Shown piece after piece: positions 22,640 to 33,707 of a stretch of 64,000 bases of DNA. Under the pieces are notes generated by a model. It searched no databases. It was not told the DNA's origin and worked only from the letters and a program-made list of their open reading frames with translations. Source of the stretch: Apium graveolens (lineage: Eukaryota; Streptophyta; Magnoliopsida; Apiales; Apiaceae); the NCBI RefSeq assembly GCF_009905375.1, contig NC_133647.1, positions 82,285,742 to 82,349,741 on the forward strand, in the 5' to 3' direction. The position numbers and the translations under genes are program-made. Within the stretch, counting starts at the first letter, position 1; each line of letters begins with the position of its first letter.

Positions 22640-22960
22640 TCATGTATTCCCTAGATACAGGGCATATCAAGATACCATTTATTAATACCAGAATCATTGT
22701 CTATATACTTCTGAAAAAAATTTCTCCACTGATTCTTAAAGGTTGTTATTACCTTAATCCTTTCCAATTCATACTGTCAAAACTCATACTATCCCTATTA
22801 AGGGTGAAATGCCAACCTTTATGCATTCCCATAGGATTCGTTTTAAGTTACCGATGTTCTATCCTTAATTCCACCTTTAAAAAGGTACATGCATCCTTCC
22901 ATGGATAAATCAAGTCATATATCCCTGATAAGGGTGTCTTATTCAATCATTCCCACCTCG
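22640..22960 (-). pseudogene. Gypsy-B reverse transcriptase remnant
   Basis: On minus, broken frames give DACTFLKVELR, QLKTNPMG-like and YEF, which resemble the RT block normally reading FSKIDLRSGYHQL through GHYEF. Stops and frame changes occur every few codons. The hydrophobic plus-strand frames in the same place (22642-22908, 23053-23370) are antisense shadows. Confidence 0.45.
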
Positions 22961-23599
22961 ATAGTATATGCCTAATTTCACAATAACATTTGTATTCAAA
23001 ATGAGGTCAATCAATATGGCCTCCAAAAGATAACAACGGTTATCTGCTTTTCTTGCCTAATTTGGTAATGATAACAAGGATGTTCTGGAAGATATTGGTC
23101 GTGTTCAACGTGAACCTCTTCTTAATAATTCCTTATTTACTTTTGTTGTTTAATTCAACAGTCATCTCAATGTTGGGATATCTCTCATTCCTGGTGTCTC
23201 CCTTCCTGGGTATCATGTCACCGGTCTTACATATACTTCACATTCTTGAAGGTCACTTCCTTCATCCCATTTTCCTAATTTCTTACTTCCTTGTCTCGTC
23301 AGTCTATCTGCGTCTCATTATTTATCCTTCGAACTATCTCAGGGTTTCCTCGAATCCTCCCAACTTATAGGGGATAAAATATATGCATCTCTTATGCCTT
23401 CAACCATCAATTTTAACTCATGGTGAATCACCCTCATCCAGACGATTACATACTTTTCTATTTCTATTGGTACGAGTCTTTAGGGTTTCCTCATACCCAA
23501 CTCCCTTATCATTCCTCAAACTCTATTGCCTTTATATTCATTTCCACTTCAGTTTCTTTTTATTTTCCTTTCTCTTATCATTATTTCATGAACCAACAC

Positions 23600-24070
23600 A
23601 ACATAAGCATTGATTTCAAACATCCCGTCATTCTGGATTCGTGTCCTCAGAAAGAATCTTGACAACTTTTACAACTTAGATTCATAATTCATCATACTCG
23701 TGTGCCTTTGTTCTGGCTCTAAAGCTTTTACACTATCTCCATAACCTTGGGAAGTACTTTCCTGAAAATAATTGACTGAACTTAAATCAGTTTATTATAA
23801 TCTCTTGCTCCGTACCGTCTTTGGCCTTTCACTAGCGGGTGGCCTCTCTCTTAGGAGGGTAAGTGACAAAAACAGTCTTTTGTGATTCGTCAATCATTTA
23901 GAATCTCAAATGATTCCTATATTTCCTTTAGCCAGGCTCTTGCCTCGACTGGGACCTGTTACTTGGAACTCTGAGAGCTTAGCGACTTAAAGGTCATGAA
24001 AGAATTTCCTACCGCATTGTTTCCTCAAGTTGGTGGTTGGGGATAATAGTCTAAGTTCTGTCTAGAAAGG
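23600..24070 (-). pseudogene. gag: Gypsy-B gag core remnant
   Basis: Minus-strand text reads SFMTFKSLSS, VPVEARAWLKEI (near 23950), ESFEIL, FRKVLPKVMEI-like and RMTGCLKSM in successive frames. This aligns with the retrotransposon gag core seen intact in Gypsy-A (FKSFQSVKPPEF, AGAWLKEMEKAF, KYFPDCV). Many stops; no zinc knuckle found downstream. Confidence 0.6.
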
Positions 24071-24289
24071 TCCATAAATTTTCGTATAGGAGTACCGTCT
24101 CGGGTCTCCTTTCCTTACTCGACTTCTGTTTCCTTAGTCTGAACATTCCCTCCTCCTCCCCATAATCGGGGTCATCCTACATATTTTAAACCCTCATTTT
24201 CCACTTCATCATGTTATGGGTTCCTTCTATCTTGATGGCGACCTCCCTGACTATCACGTTCAGGGTTTGCTCTAAATCTTATTCCTCAA

Positions 24290-25140
24290 ACTAGCTTTCA
24301 TCTAAGATCTCATCTTTAAGCTCTTGAACATTTGGAACCCAAATTCTGTAGGAATACCTCATTATTCCCTTATCATCTTTCTCGGTATTAATCTCTTATC
24401 TATTTGTTGGCTCTCTGCCTTCATTCATCACTTTTTCTGGCACAATCTGTTCTTTTCCAATAATTCGGGCTGTATTGCAATCTCAAACAGCTTTTCGGTA
24501 CCGGCTCCGGTTACCTTCACTTCTATTTCCATTTTCTCAAAACCTCTTATAAACTCTCTCAAAGACATTATCATCTTGAGTCTCTCCTTTTTACTAAGGG
24601 CATCAGCCACCACATTGGCTTTCCCCGAATGATAAAGAATCTCATAATCGTAATCCTTGATTAGCTCTAACCGCCTCCTCTGGCGTATGTTGCGCTCTTT
24701 CTACGTGAAAATGCACTAGAGCACTTATGGCTTGTGTAAATCTCGCACTTCTCTCCATACAAGTAGTGCCTCCAATATTTAGGGCAAAACTATTGCCACG
24801 AGCCCAAGCTCATGGGTGGGGATATCAAATTTTATATTCCCTTAATTGTCTTGACGCGTACGCGATTACCTTGTTGTGTTGTATAAGAAGCACCCTAATT
24901 CCTTATGCGAAACGTTACTACACCTCACAAAATCCCCTTTTCCATCCGGCAACGCCATCATAGGGGCCGTCACCAACCTCTGCTTCAGTTCTTGAAAGCC
25001 GTTCTCGCATTTCTCTGTCCATTCGAACATCTGAGTCTTATGAGTAAGCCGCGTTAAAGGGGCTACTATCTTTACGAACTTGAACGAACCACCGGTAGTG
25101 ACCGACCAATCCTACCTCTGGTAGTTTCCCTAACCATGGT
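24290..25140 (-). pseudogene. Out-of-order RT end / RNase H / integrase N-terminus in Gypsy-B
   Basis: On minus, from about 25130: VGLVGHYRWFV (end of RT), APLTRLTHKTQMFEWTEKC and ALPDGKGDF (connection), VIAYASRQLREY (RNase H). Then comes the open frame 24613-24428 starting VADALSKKERLKM (RNase H end) and continuing into GTEKLFEIAIQPELLEKNRLCQ, the integrase lead-in. IPNVQELKDEI-like text follows to about 24300. The identification is clear but the place is wrong: this block lies upstream of the gag core at 23.6-24.07 kb. Confidence 0.75.
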
Positions 25141-25161
25141 TATCAATTCCACAGTGGTCTT

Positions 25162-25293
25162 TTATTCATTCTTGTCAGGATCTTCCACGGGATCCTCCTC
25201 AGCAACAATCCCATCTAGGACAACATCCTCAACCACTACATCCTCAATATCAACATCATCCGATCCCGCGTTAGGACGCTCTATCGTATCCAT
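25162..25293 (-). pseudogene. Gypsy-B gag N-terminal stub
   Basis: An ATG at 25293 opens 43 codons starting MDTIERPNAGSDDVDIEDVV, very acidic, ending in TAA at 25162-25164. It lies about 250 bp after the primer-binding site, where gag should start. Text after the stop soon runs into RT sequence, so most of gag, protease and RT is missing at this joint. Acidic N-termini are common in plant gypsy Gag; the assignment rests on position. Confidence 0.45.
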
Positions 25294-25539
25294 AATCTGA
25301 TCTCCAATAAGTAATAAAACATCATCGCAATGTTGCTCCTCAACCTCAGGGTTCGGAGTCCCGCTACCATATATGATAACGAACTACGCTTCTATCACGG
25401 TATTTATAAGGGTTCCCATAAGGGTTTTAACTATCAGTACTACGTTAGGTAACCCGACTATGAACTTGGCAAGAGTTCTTATTATCTTAGTGAACTTATT
25501 ATCTTAACGTCGCATCATCTCTGAGGTTTATAACGCTTA

Positions 25540-25551
25540 GCTCTGATACCA
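25540..25551 (-). promoter_or_regulatory. Primer-binding site (initiator-Met tRNA) of Gypsy-B
   Basis: Minus strand TGGTATCAGAGC, 4 bp inside the LTR edge at 25556, complementary to the initiator-Met tRNA 3' end. Confidence 0.92.
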
Positions 25552-25555
25552 CTTC

Positions 25556-28500
25556 TGTAACACCCCCAAATCCGGGGTCGGGGATCTGGGTTGTCACGAG
25601 TTCCATTTCCCTTAATAACACCCAATCTTAATAAACAATCAACTACTCTGTACTGTGACCCCACAATAAACACACACACCACAAGTTATAGTCTCAGAGA
25701 TGAATATCCAAAAATAATCATAAGTCGTTTTATTCCACAATTATATGCCAATACACGTTAAAAAGGTTTCTGAAAAAATTTACATTTCTTTGCCATTATT
25801 ACAATTCATAAATATACATAATCTGGTACATCAAAAGTTGAAAGCCTAGCCTATTGGTAGTTCCTACCTCAGCTACAGCAACATCAACGCCTATAGGAAA
25901 CTGCGGAACGTTTCCTATCCGCTCGCGAATTGGGAGCTTGGTCCTGTTCATCTTGTCTATCTGATGTTGTGTGATGAAAGAAGAAAGCAAGGGTGAGCAA
26001 CAAGCCCACCAAAATAATATGTATAGTGATTTACAATATATGAGCATTCTCATAGTACTCATGAAAGTCTTGGTCAAGAAGAAATGAACCAAGTTGATAT
26101 CTTAACGCGACCAAGTCGCAAAATATTCAGTATATATGTATATATACTTTTCAAAATCTTGGAAGTCCTCTTCCATGCATAATATACACAGAGTTCCAGT
26201 TTATAACTGTATAAAAATATCGTTGCAAGGTGATCTCATATATCTAACCTTGTCTCAACGTTTTTCTGAAAATCTTTGTCATGCATAAGATAATCATTTA
26301 CTAGATATAAGTTTAAAAGATGAAGTTACAAGATACTCCAATATACTTATATCTGAATACTACTTGAACTACCACCGTTCAAGTTATAATCAGTTTCAAA
26401 GTTCATCACCCAGATGAGACTACAAGATAAGACTTGAATAGATTCAATCTTTGAAATATCATTATAAATAATGAAGTTACGAGATACTTCATTAAGTCCT
26501 GATATATATCCATATATATATATATATATATCTCATACATTTCCTTAAAATCTCTGTTATGTAAAGTATGAACAGAGTTGTAATATCCAATGAATTTGGA
26601 AAGAATTTTTTTTGGCATAAACCCGATATCTTGCTGATCAGGCAAAGATACCCATTAAGTAACCTTTTCAACTAGTACATGGATGAATCCCCCACCGGTC
26701 ATCACCCTGGCCACATAAGGACCTTGTGCTGGACCGCCACCCGGCCTCTTACGCGTTGATGGACTGCCACCCAGCCACTTACACTTTGATATACCGTACC
26801 CTGGCCTGTCGCTTATGCCGACTCAATTAGATGGACTTACTTCCCGAACGTTGGGCAAGTAATCAAATTGTTTTCTCAAAACAGCAACCACGTTGTGAAT
26901 GTAAAATACACCACAGAGCTGGATCTCCCTGGTTTTGAGCGAGTATTTAAATCCCCTTTGAAAGGAAGATCTTAAAGATAAAAATGAGTTTTGGGGTCCA
27001 CTCTAACTTTAAAAATCATTTTGAAGACTCAAAAACATTTTTAAGAATGGTTGAAGTACTGCTGATTTATTAAAATAAATCAGTCCCAATATATTTAGAA
27101 AATATCTGAAGATTATTATTTAAATAATATTCCCATAAAGAATAATCTTTATAAAAATAATTGAAGTAGAAGTTTTAAAACTCATACTTGAAATGGATAT
27201 TAAATAACCAAAGATATACTTATACGAAAGTATAATCTTTATTTGAATAATCGAAAATAAGTTTGATTATCGAAACATTATTCTTTAATAAAATAAAGAA
27301 TATTATTAAATAATAAGCGGAGTCATAATATCTCGAATGAATATTATAAAAAATATTCATTAAATAAAATAAACGGAGTCATACATCCTCAAATGAATAT
27401 TCAATTGATAATCATTAAATAGAATAAACAGGGTCATAAGTCCTCGAATGAATATTCAAGTAATATTCATTAAATAATATAAAGTTATCGAATAAACCTT
27501 ATTCGATTAATAGTTTTGAAAACTATATCCATATATATATAAATATATAAATATATATATATAATATACTCGGGAACATCGACTCCCGGTTTAGAAATAT
27601 GTTCACCTTGGGGTCCCCTTTTCTAAGGGTATATGCAAATTACCGCTTATCTCTAGCATAGGTATTATGCAACTAATAAGCATTTGTACCAACAGATATA
27701 TATCAAGATTACGAAACAGACATGCATATATACCATATCACATGCTCCAATATATCGCAAGAATTTGCTAATAACAATCATGCATTTATCACAAGATAAT
27801 GCATATACACATATACATCACAACAACAGTATAACGGGTAGAAAACTTGCCTGAGTGCTCTCGGATAGACTTAAGCTTAAAGTGGGTCCGATAACCTATT
27901 AACAACAACATAAGTTGGAATTAAACCCCGGTCGCTTAAGAAACTAGACTTTAACCAATTGAACCCTAACGATCGCTTATGGTCACTCCTACGCTTAACG
28001 AATCACCTAAGTCGTTCGAGTACCCTCGGCTCCACCATTTTTAAATAAATTAACCATTAAGAGTTTTAAGGCGATTCTTTCGCGAGTACCTTACCAACTG
28101 CCTGATCCACTTAACATAATTGTTTCATATCCCAATTAGTCATTTAAAGTCCTTAACCAAGGTTTCAAAGTAAGGCGAGGGGTGATGGTTCGTTCGCGAA
28201 ACGCCATTACATAAAATGGTCGTTTCTCCTAAACCGTACATCGGAATCAAACAAACTACATATCAAAACGAAGCTCGTAACATGAACTATCTAATCATGT
28301 CAATGGTCAAAATCTAACAGGGAGTTCTCGGGTCCTGATGTTAAGAGCAAAAAGAGTCTAAAGTATATCGAACATTACGACGGCTATGTTTACGCGATTT
28401 CCCAAATTTTTACCTTTCAAAATCATATCAATCCAACTACCAATCAACAACAACTCAAGATACACATCAATGCTACTGATTTCAATCATAATAAGCTCAA

Positions 28501-29620
28501 GGATCTCAATCCAATCATATATTATAACATCTCCAAATTCAACTAAACTACTTAACAATTAAGCTCGAATCATGCTTATCATTCAAATTACTACTCATCC
28601 ATCCAAATTATCTCCAAACTTCAACATTCAAACTTATTACTAAAGGGTGTGAAGATTTATACCTTTCTTGAAGGGTGGAAAGTTACTAGGAAGCCTTATG
28701 GAGCCTCCTACAAGCTTGATCTTTCCAAAGAAATCAAGAACACAAAGTTGGGCTTTAAAGTTTCTAAACGTTCGATTGAAAGAACTGTAAAAATGAGGGT
28801 CTTACCATGCTTATTTGGACGAGACTTATGAACAAGAGTTGTAGGCCATCTCAATACCTTTCCAACGAGCTATAGAACACAATATTTGAGTGAGTATTGA
28901 AGGAGATATGACAGTTTGAAGTTGCTGGGTTTGTTTTAGCCGAGAGCTTTCTTCTTGAAATGGGAAAGTCAACTTTCAATTTGTATTTGTGTTATGATAT
29001 TTGTTGGTTGGTTGCTTCCTTTTTTCTTGGAAATAAATTAAATTTTTACCATGGTGAAAAATGTGTGGCTCACAATCAACCAACCAATCCTTCCCACTTG
29101 TCATGCTTATGTCACCTTGTGATGTCATCCTCCCTCACTTACCCTCTTCTTATTGGTTGGATGACCTCATCATCCCTAACCTCCTTGATTAACTCCTAAT
29201 TGTTTGCCTAATGACCGCTGATCTGTTATACGGTTCACTTAACTTTCGTTCTCGTTTCTCGTTTGAGGGATCATACCCGGGATCTTATTACTTGGGTTTC
29301 CTTAACCTTTCTCAATATATTATATTCCTTTTATGATTCTCTCTTATAATCCTTTAATTTAAATCCTTTTTATCCTGTTACCTTATACTCAATTCTTTCT
29401 GTATCTAGTGGATTTCCGGGAAAAAAATCAAAGTGTTCGGAATTGGATTCTGACGATCTTTACATACACTTATATACCATATAGAGTACTAATAAAATCT
29501 CAGAATATCAATAACAGAACCCCTACATAGTGTGGCATGAAAAGTTTTCTTATTCCGCATAATCTGCAAAATCACTATTCATAAGGGTTTCAAAAATTTC
29601 CAAAAATTGGGGTTATTACA
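25556..29620 (-). mobile_element. 5' LTR of Gypsy-B
   Basis: Near-identical to 15907-19967 apart from point changes and length variation in the AT runs (26510-26530, 27530-27565). It ends at the second GTAGT. The micro-ORF copy is at 25799-25951 on minus. Confidence 0.95.
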
Positions 29621-29912
29621 GTAGTTACCTCGTATTCTCTAAGAAAACTTAACTTAGAATAATAGGATTAAATTTAAAGGCTTTTCAGCCGTGGTAGTCA
29701 CCTCGTATACTCTCAGAAGAGTGAACTCTGAAGTAAAGGATTACATTTGAAAGGTTTTTAGCCGTGATAGTCACCTCATATACTCTCAGAATAGTGAACT
29801 CGGAAGAGTATGATTACATTTGAAGGATTTTCAGCAGTGGTAGCCACCTCACATAATCTGAAAAGAGTGGACTTGGATAATTGAAGGCTTTTCAGCCTAA
29901 TAGAGCATCGCA
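29621..29912 (+). repeat. 73-bp tandem array, right part
   Basis: Unit starts at 29621, 29694, 29767 and 29840 keep the exact 73-bp step and complete the unit cut at 15906. The final unit decays into GGCTTTTCAGCCTAATAG. With the left part there are about 11 units. Confidence 0.92.
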
Positions 29913-30011
29913 AACAAGCCCAAGCTCTAGGGTCAAGTACCCTTGGCCGAGTAGGCTTTAGAGGACAACCACCAAACAAAAAATATATAAAAAAGAGAAA
30001 TAATTTTTAGA

Positions 30012-30490
30012 CAAGGAGGCCATGGCCACACCCCCAGCTGAGCTAGGGGCATGGTGAAAACCCCATCCAGGTGGACGCAGCCGAGTGGCATCCAGGGGAG
30101 TCCCTCGGCCACCTTCGCCTACACAGCGACGAAAAAAAAGAGGAAATTTTTTTTCCAGCCAAGGAGGCCACGGCCACACCCTCTAGCCGAGCTAGGGGGC
30201 ACGATGGCAACCCCCAGTCGAGTGGAGGCAGCCGAGTGGCCTTCAGGGGAGTCCCTCGGCCACGGTCGCCTACACGGTGATGAAAAAGAGGGAATAAAAT
30301 TCAGCAAAGGAGGCCACAACCACACTCCCCAGTTGAGCTGGGGGGCACGCTGGCAACCCCCAACCCAGTGGCCTCCATGGGAGTCTCTTAGCCACCATTT
30401 CCTGTACAATAATGAAAAAAAGGAAGGGAATTTTTGGCCAAGTAGGTCTCCACCATGGAGCCTCTCATCCAACTAGAGCAGGCCGAGTAG
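30012..30490 (+). repeat. GC-rich tandem array, about 147-bp units, 3.3 copies
   Basis: Units begin CAAGGAGGCC at 30012, CAAGGAGGCC at 30160, CAAAGGAGGCC at 30305 and CAAGTAGGTC at 30439 (steps 148, 145, 134). Each contains CCACACCC, a GAGCTAGGGGGCA-like core, CAGCCGAGTGGC, GGGAGTCCCTCGGCCAC and an A-rich GATGAAAAAGAGG segment. Overlapping frames on both strands (30051-30476 plus, 30119-30472 minus) come from repeat composition and are not genes. Confidence 0.85.
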
Positions 30491-31412
30491 TATTATGATT
30501 TGGACTGTTCAAAATTTGTTTATTATTATAAAAGTGATTTTCTTAAAAAGAAATGATTAAAAATTTAATATTTTATTCCAATTTAAATAGTTTTCAAAAA
30601 TTTATATTTAAATTCTGGGTTATTGTGTTGTCGATGTGTAAATTTCTTTCTAAACTAAATTTCATATATTGTCTCTAAAATTCAGATTCATTGGTTATAT
30701 GAGTATAATTGTTATGTGATTAAGTGGAATGTGTGGTTGTGATCGTATGAGTAGTAAAGAGAAATTATGAATATTATATGTGGATTTTCTGTCAAGTAAT
30801 ATGTGAATAAAATTCTATAATTGCAGTTTATAAGTGCCAGAATTGGGAATTTTGATTATTAATATTCTCGAAATGAGTCATATATTTCTTAAGTATTTTG
30901 CAAGCGATTTATTGATTAAGATATGATTTTATAAATGATTTGGGGAATTATTTGATAATTTTTCTAATTAATTATTAATCATTTATGATTATTCGAAAAC
31001 CCGCATTTCAGCAGTGTAGGAAATCTACAAATTGAAATATTTCTGCAATATGATATCTAGACTAATTTAGTAATTTCAAGCATTTTTTGTGTTTGGACTT
31101 TTTTGATCCAGAGTACGGTTTTATCTGCAAAGATTCTGGGTCGGTATTACGAGTATTAAAATATTATTTTATCATCTCGATATACGTGCAATCTGGATAG
31201 TATCGTTATCCAGAATATTTTGATTAAAGTATTAGTTTTTATTAAAGTACATACATCTGGGGGTTTGGAACCTCAAACCTTTAATAAATTGCCCGATTTT
31301 GATCTTTATCCTAAAACGGGGACCGTTTGGATCAATTTTTATTAGCTATTAAGTATTGGAGTTTAATATCCGACATGATCCAACGAGGTCCTAATTTCTC
31401 GTAAATATAAAT
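30491..31412 (+). other. Promoter-like or LTR-like left half, cut by Copia-2
   Basis: AT-rich sequence without a gene. It ends ...CTCGTAAATATAAAT at 31412. When Copia-2 and one TAAAT are removed it joins 63380 to give TATAAATAGCC, a canonical TATA box followed by a leader-like tract. It may be the U3 of another gypsy LTR or a host promoter; no LTR start was recognised. Confidence 0.5.
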
Positions 31413-31486
31413 TATTAGGAATATGTTGTGTACTTGATGATAACTTGAACAAAACACTAAGTAGATTTTTATTAAGTGATTTGTAG

Positions 31487-31522
31487 CTTTCAACAGATGA
31501 TCATTTCAACATCCGTTGAAAG
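31487..31522 (+). repeat. LTR inverted repeat CTTTCAAC...GTTGAAAG
   Basis: CTTTCAACAGATG, a ~10-nt spacer, CATCCGTTGAAAG: arms of 13 bp with one mismatch. The arms are the element's own ATCCGTTGA motif in opposite orientation. The 3' LTR keeps it (about 62381-62416) with the mismatch at a different position. Confidence 0.8.
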
Positions 31523-31713
31523 AGTAGCTTATGTAACAATAAGACCAGTAGCACATTTCTGCATACTTGAATGGATTAGTGAACTAGATGTTATAGATTG
31601 TTCAAGTCATGTTAAATACTAGATTGACATGCAAGATAGGATGGTTAATTGTAAATATTAGATGCCTTGTAATCTTGCGTAAACGAAGTAGAGTTAACTA
31701 TCAAGAAGACATG

Positions 31714-31846
31714 CCCAACGGATGACTTACAAAGCTTCAACGGATGATCAACATAAGTCTCGACGGATGGTCAAATAGGGTTTCAACGGATGATCAAACA
31801 AAGTTCCAACGGATCATCAATCGGAGTTTCAACGGATGATCAAATT
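31714..31846 (+). repeat. 23-bp minisatellite (TCAACGGATGATCAAA) in Copia-2 5' LTR, six units
   Basis: CAACGGATG-type cores recur about every 22-25 bp: CCCAACGGATGA, TTCAACGGATGATCAA, CTCGACGGATGGTCAA, TTCAACGGATGATCAA, TCCAACGGATCATCAA, TTCAACGGATGATCAA. The 3' LTR has eight units, so copy number changed after insertion or during reverse transcription. Confidence 0.88.
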
Positions 31847-32064
31847 CAAAAGAGCATTTGATGGTGACTTGACAGTCACATGCGTTGATTGTATGCAAAT
31901 CGAAATGTGGCAGCCTAATTCAGGTTTTTAGAGAACAAAGAAGCGTTTCCATTTCCATGCTAAATAGATGATATTCAAAGATGCTGGAAAGAGAAGTGTA
32001 ACATCATGAAGTCAGACTAGATATAGTTTGTCTTATTATCTTGTCTTTTCATGTAACTTGGTGA

Positions 32065-32072
32065 TATATAAA
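32065..32072 (+). promoter_or_regulatory. TATA box of Copia-2 5' LTR
   Basis: TATATAAA in GGTGATATATAAACCAAG. The same phrase is kept in the 3' LTR (62998-63005) and in both full Copia-3 LTRs. Transcription would start about 30 bp downstream. Confidence 0.68.
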
Positions 32073-32451
32073 CCAAGTGTAGCAAGTTGAATAGTATCCA
32101 AGAAAGTAAGCAATTACCTGAGAAATACCTGAGAAATAGATAAGGCAAAATCTGTAAAGAATTTCTCAGTTCTTGTTCTTCAACTTGTAAGTAGCCGTGT
32201 TCAATTTAAAACATAGAGTTCTCTACTTCATATATATCGCTAGTGGAAAAGTTCAATCCACCAGAAAGTTTTTAAATACTTGTATTTAATTGTTTTGTGA
32301 TTTGATTTCCATTTTACTTTCATTCCGCACTATTGCAAAATCAAACACAGCTATTTATTTGTAGAAGAATTTACCTGAAATCGAAAAGAAGCTAGAATTC
32401 CATTCAACCCCCATTCTGTAATTCTTGTTTAGATTATTTGGAAATAAAAAT

Positions 32452-32463
32452 TGGTATTAGAGC
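32452..32463 (+). promoter_or_regulatory. Primer-binding site of Copia-2, one mismatch
   Basis: TGGTATTAGAGC, two bases after the LTR. It differs from the initiator-Met tRNA complement (TGGTATCAGAGC, kept in Copia-3) by one C-to-T change, probably post-insertion. Confidence 0.85.
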
Positions 32464-32509
32464 AAGCTCTTGAAGAACTAAGAGTTTAAAGATCACAACA
32501 ACTAACAAG

Positions 32510-33707
32510 ATGAGCAGAAAAGATGTTGGAGTAAAGATTCCATTTATGAACAAAGACAACTATCACCATTGGAAGGTCAAGATGCACCTGCATCTCCTAT
32601 CTCAAGATGAAGCATATGTGGACTGCATTGAGAAAGGTCCACATGTCCCTATGAGAGCTGCTACAGGAAATGAACTATCTATCCCAAAGCCTAGAGCATA
32701 ATGGTCTGATCCTAATATTGAACAAGTTCATAAGGATAAAAAGGCCATGAACATTTTGTTTAATGGTGTTGATGGTGACATGTTTGATAACATCATAAAC
32801 TGCAAAACTGCTAAGGATGTCTGGGACAAAATTCAAGTTATATGTTATGGAACTGAGCAGGTAAGGGAGAACAAAATGCAACTCTTGATTCAGCAATATG
32901 AGCATTTCTATAGTGAAGAAAGTGAGTCATTCACTGACATTTTCAGTAGATTCCAAAACCTACTGATGACTCTAAAACTGCATGGAAGGGTCTATCAAAC
33001 AAAAGACTCAAACCTCAAATTCCATAGATCTCTGCCAAAGGAATGGAAACCTATGACTGTCTCATTGAGAAATTCTCAAGATTACAAGAAATTCACCTTG
33101 GATAGACTGCATGGGATTCTATAGACTTATGAGCTTGAAATAGAGCAAGATGAGAAGTTCGAGAAAGGAAGAAAGAAGGGAGGATCCATTGCATTAGTTG
33201 CTGAGAAAGAAAAGGAGAAAGAGATAAAGGTTTAAGCTGTTGATTCTGCACCAAACCCTAGAGTTTGTGAGGCAAGGGAAAAGGGCTAGTAAATAAACAT
33301 GAAGACCATCTTAGTCAAGATAACATGGATGACATGGATGAGCATCTTGCTTTTCTATCCAAGAGATTTGCCAAGATCAAATTCAAGAAGAATTTTAGGG
33401 CAGCTAAGACAAATAGAAACATGGTTGATAAGTCTAAATTTAAGTGTTTCAAGTGTGGCTTAGCTGGTCATTTTTCTAGTGAATGCAGAAAGCCTGATTC
33501 TGGTAAAAAGAAGTTTGAGCCTGTTGATTATAAGCAGAAATACTTTGAGTTGCTCAAGCAAAAGGAAAGGGCTTTCATTACAAAAGAAAATGACTGGGCT
33601 GTAGATGGATTAGAAGATGATGAAGATACAAGCTATGTCAATCTAACACTATGGCTAAATCAGATAAAACATAAGTCAGTTCATCCAGTAATCAGGTAAT
33701 CACCACT
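32510..33707 (+). pseudogene. gag: Copia-2 gag, N-terminal part (interrupted by solo LTR)
   Basis: ATG at 32510 opens MSRKDVGVKIPFMNKDNYHH, the N-terminus of this Gag family, 46 bp after the primer-binding site. The Gag core follows (WKVKMHLHLLSQDEAYVDCI, KKAMNILFNGVDGDMFDNI, CKTAKDVWDKIQVI, LLIQQYEHFYSEESESFTDI, LPKEWKPMTVSLRNSQDYK). Stops occur at 32699-32701 and 33122-33124, with frame damage at 33230-33320. Knuckle 1, CFKCGLAGHFSSEC, is at 33445-33486. The solo LTR cuts it at 33707. AG|GTAAGG at 32859-32865 is a strong potential splice donor. Confidence 0.88.

Larger units (their letters stand above)
15907..29620 (-). mobile_element. Gypsy-B: Ty3/gypsy retrotransposon, TSD GTAGT
   Basis: LTRs of 4,061 and 4,065 bp flank a 5.6-kb interior. 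GTAGT is duplicated at 15902-15906 and 29621-29625. On the minus strand the LTR begins TGTAATAACCCC and ends GGGGGTGTTACA, the primer-binding site lies at 25551-25540 and the polypurine tract at 19980-19970. Integrase, RT, RNase H and gag remnants all read on minus, confirming orientation. The interior order is not canonical (an RT/RNase H/integrase piece lies ahead of the gag core), and no frame is intact. LTR divergence in the first ~600 bp is about 1.5% by eye. Confidence 0.95.
31413..32449 (+). mobile_element. 5' LTR of Copia-2
   Basis: 1,037 bp, matching 62304-63374. It contains an inverted repeat at 31487-31522, a 23-bp minisatellite with six CAACGGATG-type units at 31714-31846, a TATA box at 32065 and the end ...GGAAATAAAA beside the primer-binding site. 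Confidence 0.93.

Noticed and set aside
22642..23662. Hydrophobic plus-strand frames suggesting membrane proteins
   Set aside because: They are antisense to degraded AT-rich Gypsy-B pol, which gives Leu/Phe/Ile-rich shadows.
30051..30476. Overlapping 117-141 codon frames on both strands
   Set aside because: They are a by-product of the ~147-bp GC-rich tandem repeat; reading frames on both strands stay open because the unit lacks stops.
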